Assembly (NCBI RefSeq): GCF_001314225.1
Contig: NZ_CP012697.1
Coordinates: 62,001-126,000, forward strand
DNA: 64,000 bases
Direction: 5' to 3'
From: Microbacterium sp. No. 7
GTDB lineage: Bacteria; Actinomycetota; Actinomycetes; Actinomycetales; Microbacteriaceae
The notes beneath the pieces are model-generated. The model did not search any database and had not been told where the DNA came from. It was given only the letters and a program-made list of their open reading frames with translations. Below are positions 56,321 to 64,000 of this stretch, one piece after another. Every line of letters begins with the position of its first letter. Positions within the stretch are counted from its first letter, which is position 1. The translations under genes and the position numbers were made by a program.

Positions 56321-57436
56321 GTGAGCATCAACATCTCGATCCGCGACGTCGTCAAGAAGTACGGCGACGTCACCGTCATCGAGGGCATGTCGCTGGAGAT
56401 CCGCGAGAGCGAGTTCTTCACCCTGCTCGGCCCCTCGGGCTGCGGCAAGACGACGCTGCTCCGCATGATCGCGGGCTTCAACTCGATCCAGGGCGGCGAC
56501 ATCTACTTCAACGAGAAGCGGATCAACGACGTCGACCCCGCGAAGCGGCGGATCGGCATGGTCTTTCAGAACTACGCGATCTTCCCGCACCTCTCGGTGC
56601 GCAAGAACGTCGAGTTCGGCCTGAAGAACGCGAACGTCTCGCGCGGCGAGATCCGCGATCGCGCCCAGGAGTACATCGAGCTCGTGCAGATCGAGCGCTG
56701 GGCCGACACGATGCCCGACCGGCTCTCGGGCGGCCAGCAGCAGCGCGTCGCGCTCGCCCGCGCGCTCGTGACCTCGCCCGACGTGCTGCTGATGGACGAG
56801 CCGCTGTCGAACCTCGACGCGAAGCTCCGCGTCGAGATGCGCGAGGTGATCCGCGAGATCCAGCAGCGCGTCGGCATCACCACGGTCTACGTCACGCACG
56901 ACCAGGAGGAGGCCATGGCCGTGTCGGACCGCATCGCCGTCATGCGCGACGGCACGGTGCAGCACCTCGGCACCCCTCCCGAGCTCTACCACCGGCCCCG
57001 CAACGAGTACGTCTCGACGTTCATCGGCCGCTCCAACACCTTCACGGCCGAGCTGGACGGCGAGAGCCTGCGCATCGCCGGCCGCGCGTTCCCCCTGCCC
57101 GGTCGTCTCTACGACCCGCCCGCGTCGGGTCGCGTGCGCCTCTCGGTGCGCCCCGAGCAGCTCGTCATCGACGAGCGCGGCGACCGCGGCATCCCCGGAA
57201 CGATCGTGCACAGCGTCTTCCTCGGTCGCACGATCCAGTACGCCGTCGACCTCGAAGACGGCACACAGGTCGAGATCGTCGAGACCTCGCACTTCGCGCA
57301 GCCGCTGTCGCCGGGCACGGCCGTGCGCGTCGACGTCGAGACGTCACGCATCAACGTGTTCGACGAGGCCGGCGAGCGCAACCTGCTGATCGGCGCCGAC
57401 GAGCCGGCCGTCGCGGGCGAGGCGGTGCGCACGTGA
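56321..57436 (+). CDS. ABC importer ATP-binding protein (FbpC/AfuC type)
   Basis: 371-residue ATPase with C-terminal regulatory (TOBE) domain. Walker A LGPSGCGKTTLL, Q-loop VFQNYAIFPHLSVRKNVEFG, signature LSGGQQQRVALARAL, Walker B VLLMDEPLSNLDAKLR, switch THDQEEAMAVSDRI. The ~100-residue TOBE part starts around RSNTFTAELDGESL. GTG 56321 has GGAGG 6 nt upstream; a longer frame from 56165 would translate through the operator and is rejected. Energises the following permease. Confidence 0.92.
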   Translation: MSINISIRDVVKKYGDVTVIEGMSLEIRESEFFTLLGPSGCGKTTLLRMIAGFNSIQGGDIYFNEKRINDVDPAKRRIGMVFQNYAIFPHLSVRKNVEFGLKNANVSRGEIRDRAQEYIELVQIERWADTMPDRLSGGQQQRVALARALVTSPDVLLMDEPLSNLDAKLRVEMREVIREIQQRVGITTVYVTHDQEEAMAVSDRIAVMRDGTVQHLGTPPELYHRPRNEYVSTFIGRSNTFTAELDGESLRIAGRAFPLPGRLYDPPASGRVRLSVRPEQLVIDERGDRGIPGTIVHSVFLGRTIQYAVDLEDGTQVEIVETSHFAQPLSPGTAVRVDVETSRINVFDEAGERNLLIGADEPAVAGEAVRT

Positions 57437-59136
57437 GCGCCACCACCGAGCTCGTCGCGCTCGCGGGGCAGGCGCCCCGGCAGCGCCGCAAGCGCTTCGG
57501 CTTCGACGTCTGGACCGTCGTGTCGCTCGTGCTGCTGCTCATCTTCGGCGTCTTCCTCGTCTACCCACTGTGGGGCGTCTTCCAGCAGTCGGTGATCGAC
57601 GCCGAGGGCAACTTCTCCTTCGACAACTTCGCACGCTTCTTCACGAACAACTACTACTTCGTGACGATCCGCAACAGCTTCGCCGTGAGCTTCTGGGTGA
57701 CGGTCGCGTCGCTCGCCGTCGCGATCCCGTTCTCGTACTTCTACACGTACTTCCGCATCAAGGGCGCGCGACTGCTGTTCATCCTGGCGGTGCTCTCGAT
57801 CATGTCGGCCCCCTTCATCGGGGCGTACGCGTGGATCCTGCTGCTGGGCCGCAACGGACTCGTGCGCAACATCCTGCAGCCCGTCTGGCCCTTCGAGATC
57901 CCCACCGTCTACGGGTTCGGCGGCATCGTCTTCGTGCTGACGCTCAAGCTGTTCCCCCTCGTGTCGGTCTTCATGAACGCCGCCTTCCGCAACGTCGACT
58001 CGTCGCTGCTCGAGGCGTCCGCCCTCATGGGGACGACGGGGCTGAAGCGCCTCGGCAGCGTCATCCTGCGGCTCACGATCCCGACCCTGCTCGCCGCATC
58101 GCTCCTGGTCTTCATGCGCGCCTTCGCCGACTTCGGCACCCCGCTGCTCATCGGCGAGGGATTCCGCGTGTTCACGGTCGAGATCTACAACCAGTACCTC
58201 GCCGAGACGGGACAGGACCACGCCTTCGCGTCGGCGTTGGGCATCGTCGGCATCCTCGTCACGACCGTGATCTTCCTCGGACAGAAGTTCGTCGCCGGAC
58301 GCTTCAGCTTCACGATCAAGGCCAGCCGTCCGCCGGAGAAGAAGCGACTGCGGGGTCTCGGCGGCGCGGCGGTGTACGTGTACATGTACGGGCTGATCGG
58401 GCTCGCCTTCCTGCCGAAGATCTACGTCATCTACCTGTCGTTCCGCAACAGCACGCAGTCGGTGTTCCTGCCGGGGTTCACCCTCGACAACTACACCCGG
58501 GCGGCCGACCGCGTGCTGGCCCAGTCGACGTGGAACACGCTCTGGTTCAGCGGCATCTCGCTCGTCATCATCGTGCTGATCTCGGTGCTCATCGCCTACC
58601 TCGTCGTTCGGCGGCCGAACCCGATCAACAACGCGATCGACACGCTCGCGATGCTGCCGTACATCATGCCCGGCGCCGTGCTCGCGATCGGCCTCGTCGT
58701 CGCCTTCAACGGGCCGCCGCTCGCGCTCACCGGCACGGTCGCGATCATGGTCATCGCGATGGTCATCCGACGGATGCCGTACACGATCCGCTCCGCGACC
58801 GCGACGCTCATGCACATGCCGATCTCGATGGAGGAGGCCGCGCGCAGCCTCGGCGCCTCGAAGATGAAGACCTTCTTCCGGGTGACCATGCCGATGATGT
58901 CGGCGGGCATCGCCTCGGGCGCGTTCCTCAGCTTCGTGACGCTGCTCACCGAGCTGTCGGCGGCGATCATCCTCTACAACAACCAGACGATCACGCTCAC
59001 GATGGCCGCGTTCCTCGAGATCTCGCGCGGCAACTACGGCCTCGGCGCGGCGTACTCGTCGATCCTCACCGTGATCACGGCGGTGCTCATGTACGTCTAC
59101 CTGCGCTTCACGCGCGAGGAGGACGTGCGCCTGTGA
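57433..59136 (+). CDS. ABC importer permease, two fused domains (FbpB/AfuB type)
   Basis: 567 residues, about 12 helices in two homologous halves. Each half has the EAA loop: SSLLEASALMGTTGLKRLGS in the first and SMEEAARSLGASKMKTFFRV in the second. Such fused permeases occur in ferric-iron and sugar-phosphate importers. GTG start overlaps the ATPase stop (GTGA). Confidence 0.93.
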   Translation: MSATTELVALAGQAPRQRRKRFGFDVWTVVSLVLLLIFGVFLVYPLWGVFQQSVIDAEGNFSFDNFARFFTNNYYFVTIRNSFAVSFWVTVASLAVAIPFSYFYTYFRIKGARLLFILAVLSIMSAPFIGAYAWILLLGRNGLVRNILQPVWPFEIPTVYGFGGIVFVLTLKLFPLVSVFMNAAFRNVDSSLLEASALMGTTGLKRLGSVILRLTIPTLLAASLLVFMRAFADFGTPLLIGEGFRVFTVEIYNQYLAETGQDHAFASALGIVGILVTTVIFLGQKFVAGRFSFTIKASRPPEKKRLRGLGGAAVYVYMYGLIGLAFLPKIYVIYLSFRNSTQSVFLPGFTLDNYTRAADRVLAQSTWNTLWFSGISLVIIVLISVLIAYLVVRRPNPINNAIDTLAMLPYIMPGAVLAIGLVVAFNGPPLALTGTVAIMVIAMVIRRMPYTIRSATATLMHMPISMEEAARSLGASKMKTFFRVTMPMMSAGIASGAFLSFVTLLTELSAAIILYNNQTITLTMAAFLEISRGNYGLGAAYSSILTVITAVLMYVYLRFTREEDVRL

Positions 59137-59198
59137 GCCGGCGGTCCGACATCCATCCCACCTCATCACCTGCAACACATCCCACGAAGGAGAGACAC

Positions 59199-60302
59199 AT
59201 GCGTACGCGACGACTCATGAGAACGGGGGCCCTCGGCGCAGCAGCCGTCCTGACCCTCGCGCTCGCCGCCTGCGGCGGCGGCACCGGCTCGGGCTCGGGC
59301 TCGGGAACCTCGAACGGCTCGACGGAGAGCGCCGGCAACGAGACCGGGGGCTACGAGAGCAACAAGCTGGTCGTCTACACGCAGCTCGTCGATCACGACG
59401 CCGAGGTCTTCACGGAGCTCATCGAGGCGCAGTTCCCCGACATCGAGCTCGAGATGGTCTACGGCAGCACCGGCGAGTCGATCGCCCGCATCAGCGCCGA
59501 GTCGGGCAACCCGCAGGGCGACATGATGCTCGGCGGCGCGAACATCCAGGACGGCGACATGCACGCGGCGCTCTTCGAGCCCTGGGTGAGCGACTACGAC
59601 GACACGCTCGAGCCCGAGTTCCGCTCCTCGAACGGCTACTTCAACTACTACAACGTCGGGGCATCTGTCCTTCTCGTCAACACCGACATCGAGAAGGAGC
59701 TCGGCCTCGACATCCAGGGCTACGCCGATCTGCTCGCGCCCGAGCTCAAGGGCAAGGTGCTCTCGGGCGACCCGCTCAAGTCGGCGGGCGCGCTCAGCGG
59801 CATCCACGGCATCCACACGGCGCTCGGCCTCGACTCCGACGAGGCGTGGGACTTCATCGACGCGCTCCTGGCGAACGGGCTCGTGATCGGCGCCTCGTCG
59901 TCGGCGCAGACGGCCGGCATCGCGGGCGGCGAGTACGCCGTGAGCATCGCGAACGAGAACACCGCCATCGAGCTCATCGCCAGCGGGCTCACGAACGTGC
60001 GCGTCGTCTACCCCGAGGAGGGCACGAGCGGTGTCATCACGGGCCTCGGCATCATCAAGGGCGGGCCGAACCCGGAGCTCGCCAAGGATGTCGGCAACTA
60101 CATCATGAGTCCCGAGGGGCAGGCGGCCATCGCCGTCGAGATGCCGCGGCGCATGACCACGAGCGCCGACATCCCCACGCACGAGCTGCTGCCGCCGCTG
60201 AGCGAGATCAACTGGCTCGAGCGCGACTGGGAGTGGGTGCACGAGAACCCCGACGCGCTGCGCAAGGGCTGGGAAGAGCTCTTCACGAAGCACCACAGCT
60301 GA
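59199..60302 (+). CDS. Extracellular solute-binding lipoprotein (FbpA/AfuA/2-AEP type)
   Basis: 367 residues. Lipoprotein signal MRTRRLMRTGALGAAAVLTL, lipobox LAAC, then a Gly/Ser linker. The mature part begins NKLVVYTQLVDHDAEVFTEL and includes EMVYGSTGESIARISAESGN, PQGDMMLGGANIQDG and YFNYYNVGASVLLVNTDIEK, features of the group 1 ferric/phosphonate/sugar-phosphate binding proteins. Tyr pairs for iron are not obvious, so an organic anion is as likely. GAAGGAGAG precedes the ATG. Binds the importer's substrate. Confidence 0.88.
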   Translation: MRTRRLMRTGALGAAAVLTLALAACGGGTGSGSGSGTSNGSTESAGNETGGYESNKLVVYTQLVDHDAEVFTELIEAQFPDIELEMVYGSTGESIARISAESGNPQGDMMLGGANIQDGDMHAALFEPWVSDYDDTLEPEFRSSNGYFNYYNVGASVLLVNTDIEKELGLDIQGYADLLAPELKGKVLSGDPLKSAGALSGIHGIHTALGLDSDEAWDFIDALLANGLVIGASSSAQTAGIAGGEYAVSIANENTAIELIASGLTNVRVVYPEEGTSGVITGLGIIKGGPNPELAKDVGNYIMSPEGQAAIAVEMPRRMTTSADIPTHELLPPLSEINWLERDWEWVHENPDALRKGWEELFTKHHS

Positions 60303-60308
60303 CCCCCG

Positions 60309-60339
60309 GTGAGGGCGCCGTCGTCGACGGCGCCCTCAC
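60309..60339 (+). terminator. 14-bp hairpin after the binding-protein gene
   Basis: GTGAGGGCGCCGTC, loop GTC, GACGGCGCCCTCAC, starting 7 bp past the stop. No T-run. Likely partial terminator between the transporter and the phosphatase gene. Confidence 0.65.
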
Positions 60340-60398
60340 GTCTGCCCCGGCATCCCTCCGGATCTGCGCGATCCGGGCCGAACATCGAAGGAACCCCC

Positions 60399-61157
60399 AT
60401 GAGCACCGCTTCGCGAAGCTTCGCCGTCAATCCGCCGCTCGACGTCGAGGGCACCGTCAACTTCCGCACCCCTGCCGGGTATCCCGCGCGATACGGAACC
60501 GTGCGCGAGGGGGCGCTCTACCGGTCGGACGGGCTCGACAGGGTGAGCGAGCGCGGCCGCGCGGCGATCGCCCGGCTCGGCCTCTCGCGCATCGTCGATC
60601 TGCGCGCGTCGACCGAGGTCGATCGGTCGCCCAGCCTCGTCCCGTCGCACATCGAGACCGTGCAGGTGGAGCTCTACGGCCAGGCGTCCGCCCTGGACGG
60701 GGCGGCCCCCCGCCCGCTGGGCGAGATGTACCAGATCATCATGCGGACCCGGCTGCCGCAGATCGCGCGCGCCGTGCAGCTGGTGGCCGACGCCCCGGCG
60801 GGCGCCGTGCTCGTGCACTGCACGGCCGGCAAGGACCGCACGGGACTCGTGGTCGCGACGGTGCTGGAGGCCGTCGGCGTCGCGCGCGAGCACGTGCTCG
60901 ACGACTACGCCGCGAGCGCGGGGAATCTCGCCGGTCCCTGGCTGGACCGCATCGTCGCGCTGTACGAGGAGCGCAACGGGCACGCGGCGAGCGACGAGTT
61001 CATGCACCTCGCCGCGACGAGTCCCGCCGAGGTGCTCGGCGCCGTTCTCGACACCGTGGACGAGACCTGGGGCGGCGTGACGCCCATGCTGCGCGCGCAC
61101 GGCGTGGACGACCGCGTGCTCGACCTCCTGCACGAGCGGCTCGTCGGCCAGGGCTGA
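60399..61157 (+). CDS. Tyrosine-phosphatase-like phosphoric monoester hydrolase
   Basis: 252 residues. The Cys-based signature is HCTAGKDRTG in VLVHCTAGKDRTGLVVATVL, with upstream LYRSDGLDRVSERGRAAIAR and RIVDLRASTEVDRS typical of the bacterial PTP group PF13350. Such enzymes dephosphorylate phospholipids, phosphotyrosine or small phosphate esters. Its place right after an AfuABC-like importer suggests it removes phosphate from the imported compound (inference). GAAGGAA precedes the ATG. Confidence 0.88.
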   Translation: MSTASRSFAVNPPLDVEGTVNFRTPAGYPARYGTVREGALYRSDGLDRVSERGRAAIARLGLSRIVDLRASTEVDRSPSLVPSHIETVQVELYGQASALDGAAPRPLGEMYQIIMRTRLPQIARAVQLVADAPAGAVLVHCTAGKDRTGLVVATVLEAVGVAREHVLDDYAASAGNLAGPWLDRIVALYEERNGHAASDEFMHLAATSPAEVLGAVLDTVDETWGGVTPMLRAHGVDDRVLDLLHERLVGQG

Positions 61158-61301
61158 CGGGCGGGACGAGGCGGGCTTCCGGCGCCGCCCGGGACGGCGC
61201 GGGCGGGATGCCGCCGGGTCCGGCGACGCCCGGACTCGGCAGGGGCGGGATGCCGTCCGCGCCGGCGACGGCCCGGCTCAGCGGGCAGCCGGTGGCGCGG
61301 A

Positions 61302-62546
61302 TCAGCGCCGGCCGAGGCGGTCGTAGTCGGCGAGGGCGATCGCGTCCTCGGCGTGCCGCATCGCGCGGCGCGCGGCGTCGAGCGCGGCGACCGGGTCCGC
61401 CTCGTCGCGGGCCGTGCTCAGCTCCCGCTGCGCCGACGCGAGCCGCACCCGGGCGTCCGCTCCCGCGTGCGACGCCGCCGACTCGGCGCGCAGCACGACG
61501 GCATCCGCCGTGCGCAGGGCGCCCGGCAGGGCGGAGCGGGCGCCGTGCAGCCGCTGCTGCGCCGTGCGGGCGTCGCCCACCGCCTGGTCGAGCCGGTCGC
61601 GCAGCCGCATCACGGCCTGGGCCGTCGCGGAGGGAAGCCGCGCGGCATCCGTCTCGTGCTGCGCGAGCGCCGCCTCGATCTCGCGCACCTCGTCGCCCAG
61701 ACGCGCCGCGGCGTCGGGCTCGAGGCCGCCGCGCAGCGCCGTCGCCTGGCGCAGCGCCTCGCGCGCGCGGGCGATCTCGTCGGGCACGGTGCGCGCCGCG
61801 TCGGTGACCGCGCGGGCGCTGTTCTCGAAGGCGCGCGCGGCCTCGCGGGCGCGCCGCAGCTGCCGTTCGGCGTCGCTCAGCGGGCGCAGCGCGCTGCGGG
61901 TGGGATCGCCGGCGCGCTCCGCCGCGTCGCGGAGCTGCCGATCGGCCTCGTCCAGCGCGCGCGTCGCCTCGTGGGCGGCGCGCTGCGCCTCGGCCCACTC
62001 GCGCGGGTCGAACCGCTGCTCCAGCTCGGCGAGCAGCGCCGCGGGGTCGCCGAGCTCGACGCGCAGCGCGGCCGCCCGCTCGCGGGTCGCGGCGACCTGG
62101 CGCGTGGCGCTGACGTTGGCATCCATCCACGCCGCGTGATCGGCGCGGGCCCGTGCGATGACCGCCCGGGCCGCGTCGGCGCGGGTCTGGATGCGGGTGG
62201 CCGCGCGGCGGATCTCGTCGGGATGGGTGGCGTCGTCGAGCGCGCGGTACTGCTCGAACGCCTCGTCGCGGGCGTGCTGCGCGGTCATGCGCGCGCGGCG
62301 CAGGGAATCGGGCGCCGTGCCGTCGTAGAGGGCGCCCGAGAGCTCCACCTCGATGTCGAGCTCGGCGACAGCGTCGTCGAGGATCACGAGCGCGACGCCC
62401 GCCGCGGTGCGCTCGGCCTCCGCCGCCTGCCGCGCCTTCGGCGAGCGCCGGCTGCGCCGCAGCGCCCAGACCCCGCCGGCCAGCAGCAGCGCCGCGAGAC
62501 CGAGGCCGACGACGGTCGGAACGAGCCAGGACCAGACGGCATCCAC
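61302..62546 (-). CDS. Membrane-anchored, coiled-coil Ala/Arg-rich protein
   Basis: 414 residues. One N-terminal helix (WLVPTVVGLGLAALLLAGGV) then nearly 380 residues of charged alpha-helix/coiled coil rich in Ala, Arg, Glu and Asp (RQAAEAERTAAGVALVILDD; RALDEADRQLRDAAERAGDP; LPSATAQAVMRLRDRLDQAV). No enzyme motif. The frame starts with GTG 62546, 3 bp after the HAD gene stop, so the two form an operon. Function unknown. Confidence 0.72.
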   Translation of the reverse strand: MDAVWSWLVPTVVGLGLAALLLAGGVWALRRSRRSPKARQAAEAERTAAGVALVILDDAVAELDIEVELSGALYDGTAPDSLRRARMTAQHARDEAFEQYRALDDATHPDEIRRAATRIQTRADAARAVIARARADHAAWMDANVSATRQVAATRERAAALRVELGDPAALLAELEQRFDPREWAEAQRAAHEATRALDEADRQLRDAAERAGDPTRSALRPLSDAERQLRRAREAARAFENSARAVTDAARTVPDEIARAREALRQATALRGGLEPDAAARLGDEVREIEAALAQHETDAARLPSATAQAVMRLRDRLDQAVGDARTAQQRLHGARSALPGALRTADAVVLRAESAASHAGADARVRLASAQRELSTARDEADPVAALDAARRAMRHAEDAIALADYDRLGRR

Positions 62547-62549
62547 GGT

Positions 62550-63236
62550 CTACGCCTCGTCACCGCTCTCGACGAGCAGCAGCGCGCGCAGCTGGGCGAC
62601 GTCGTCGACGACGGCGTGCGCGCCCTCCGACTCGTGCGGCCAGCTGAACCCCCAGCGCGCGAAGACGACGGGGATGCCGTACTCCGCGGCGCCCTCGATG
62701 TCGTGGTGCCGGTCGCCGACGAGGATGGGACGCGACGTGTCGGCCCCCTCGGCACGCAGACGCTGCAGGGCCTCGCCGATGACCGCGGCTTTGCTCGCGA
62801 GCGTGCGGCCGTCGGCCGACTCGCCAACCGTGGCACGCAGGTGCGGCGCGATGCCGAAGTGCTCCATGAGCGCGACGACCTGGTCCTCGGGCTTCGAGCT
62901 CGCGGTCGCCTGGGCGACGCCCGCCGCGTCGAGGTCGGCGATGAGCTCGACGATGCCGGGATACGTGCGGGCGCCCTCGGTGAACCCGTGCGCGCGGGCG
63001 ATGGCCCGGTAGTGCACGACCGCCTCGGCGGCCTGCTCGGGGGTCATGTCCGCGTTCTCCTGGAACGACACGTGCAGCGGCGGGCCGATCCAGTGCGCGA
63101 GCTCCTCGGGGCGCGGCGAGGGCAGCCCGAAGTCGGTGAGCGTGCGGTCGAGGCGCGTGAGGATGCCTTCCGACGCGTCGACGATCGTGCCGTCGACGTC
63201 CCACAGCACGCAGGTCCAGGGCGATCGGGGGGTCAT
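62550..63236 (-). CDS. HAD-superfamily phosphatase (phosphoglycolate phosphatase-like)
   Basis: 228 residues. Motif I VLWDVDGTIVDASEG with the nucleophilic Asp, a Gly/Leu helical cap, motif II in ATASSKPEDQ, and motif III/IV IVGDRHHDIEGAAEYGIPVV (LVGD). The C1-cap form resembles phosphoglycolate phosphatase/5'-nucleotidase. Leaderless start supported by TACGCT (63243-63248, minus strand) 6 nt before the ATG. Upstream of the coiled-coil gene. Confidence 0.9.
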   Translation of the reverse strand: MTPRSPWTCVLWDVDGTIVDASEGILTRLDRTLTDFGLPSPRPEELAHWIGPPLHVSFQENADMTPEQAAEAVVHYRAIARAHGFTEGARTYPGIVELIADLDAAGVAQATASSKPEDQVVALMEHFGIAPHLRATVGESADGRTLASKAAVIGEALQRLRAEGADTSRPILVGDRHHDIEGAAEYGIPVVFARWGFSWPHESEGAHAVVDDVAQLRALLLVESGDEA

Positions 63237-63295
63237 CCCCCCAGCGTAACCGCGCCCCTCGCCCCCGCCGAGCCCGCGCGCTCCGCGCCCGAGGG

Positions 63296-63991
63296 TCAGA
63301 AGAGGCGGGGGATGCCGGACTCGGTGCCTTTCATGTCCTCGTAGTCGAGGGTGACGCAGCGGATGCCGCGGTCGGCGGCGAGCACCTTCGCCTGGGGCTT
63401 GATCTCCTGGGCGGCGAAGACGCCGGTCACGGGGGAGAGGTGCGGGTCGCGACCCAGCAGCTCCAGGTAGCGGGTGAGCTGCTCGACGCCGTCGATGTCG
63501 CCGCGGCGCTTGACCTCGACGGCGATCGTCCCGCCGGCGGGGTCGCGCAGCAGCAGGTCGACGGGGCCGATCGCGGTCGGATACTCGCGTCGCACGAGCG
63601 TGAGCCCGTCGCCGATGATCCCCACCTGCTCGGCGAGCAGTCGCTGCAGGTCGGCCTCGACGCCGTCCTTCTGCAGGCCGGGGTCGATGCCCAGATCGTG
63701 CTGCGAGTCGTGCAGCACCTCGTAGATGCGCACGAGCAGCGCGTCGCCGGTCTTGGCGTGCGTCACCCGCCAGTGCTCGACGACCCCCGCGGCGCCCGAC
63801 TCGGCATCCGGCTCTTCGACATCGAGCCGGCAGGGCGGGCTCATCCAGTTGAGCGGCTTGTACGACCCGCCGTCGGAGTGCACGAGCAGCGACCCGTCGC
63901 CCTTGTGCACGAGCAGCCGCGTCGCGAGCGGCAGGTGCGCGTTGAGGCGGCCGGTGTAGTCGACGGAGCAGCGGGCGATCACGAGTCTCAC
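63296..63991 (-). CDS. nucS: Endonuclease NucS (mismatch-specific)
   Basis: 231 residues: [49 protein letters not shown], then the RecB-like nuclease core [20 protein letters not shown] and [20 protein letters not shown], ending [10 protein letters not shown]. NucS/EndoMS replaces MutS/MutL in actinobacterial mismatch repair. GTG start at 63991. Catalytic Asp and the EVK motif are intact. Confidence 0.95.
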   Translation of the reverse strand: MRLVIARCSVDYTGRLNAHLPLATRLLVHKGDGSLLVHSDGGSYKPLNWMSPPCRLDVEEPDAESGAAGVVEHWRVTHAKTGDALLVRIYEVLHDSQHDLGIDPGLQKDGVEADLQRLLAEQVGIIGDGLTLVRREYPTAIGPVDLLLRDPAGGTIAVEVKRRGDIDGVEQLTRYLELLGRDPHLSPVTGVFAAQEIKPQAKVLAADRGIRCVTLDYEDMKGTESGIPRLF

Positions 63992-64000
63992 CGCTCCACG

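Overview
The window is high-GC DNA (roughly 70% by eye) from an actinobacterium. The evidence points to Microbacteriaceae, probably Microbacterium or a close relative. It carries a crtE-B-I-Ye-Yf-Eb operon for a C50 carotenoid (decaprenoxanthin type). It also carries the actinobacterial fhaA-fhaB-pstP-rodA-pbpA-pknA-pknB cell-division/kinase cluster beside crgA, ppiA, a class E sortase and a rhomboid protease, and NucS at the right edge. GTG starts, GTGA/ATGA gene overlaps and many leaderless starts fit the same group. No database search was run; family names rest on motifs and gene order.

Layout. 1-7.8 kb: a partial LysR gene, a decayed luciferase-like monooxygenase, a TetR regulator resembling gamma-butyrolactone receptors, an FtsX/ATPase ABC pair behind a palindromic box, a MarR gene, small stress proteins (GlsB-like, CsbD) and a NarL-type regulator. 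7.9-15.9 kb: a MarR gene divergent from the carotenoid operon, in which CrtYf and CrtEb are one fused polypeptide and an MMPL transporter is the last gene. 16-25.4 kb: an F420-type oxidoreductase, then a catabolic-looking island. One arm is a PEP-mutase/isocitrate-lyase-fold enzyme plus an MFS transporter. A LysR gene follows, coupled to a stand-alone cytoplasmic HtaA-domain protein. The divergent arm is SDR, cytochrome P450, [2Fe-2S] ferredoxin, ferredoxin reductase and a membrane protein. The lyase and SDR promoters share sequence blocks, suggesting joint control.

25.4-35.9 kb: accessory genes (YCII/DGPF protein with an ECF42-type sigma factor, TetR with a divergent membrane protein, DUF6328-like protein, a novel coiled-coil membrane protein, a lipoprotein, LysR/EamA/WrbA), then four copies of a ~106-bp nested palindromic repeat and a NUDIX gene. 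36-50.9 kb: core genes: ppiA, rhomboid, DnaA-box-like sequences, crgA, sortase E, a glutamine amidotransferase, then the kinase/peptidoglycan cluster on the minus strand. An IS1182-type element (41444-43167) separates pknA from pknB, and further palindromic repeats lie next to pknB and between pbpA and rodA. tRNA-Leu(CAG) follows fhaA.

51-64 kb: a second palindromic repeat cluster, a PadR/ATPase/FtsX operon, cspA with a clear terminator, a TetR gene, an iron- or sugar-phosphate-type ABC importer followed by a tyrosine-phosphatase-like enzyme, a HAD phosphatase/coiled-coil protein pair and nucS.

The points I would pursue first are the P450/HtaA/lyase island with its shared promoter element, the CrtYf-CrtEb fusion, the IS insertion in the pknA-pknB operon, and the nested palindromes with their duplicated copy of the NUDIX start region.
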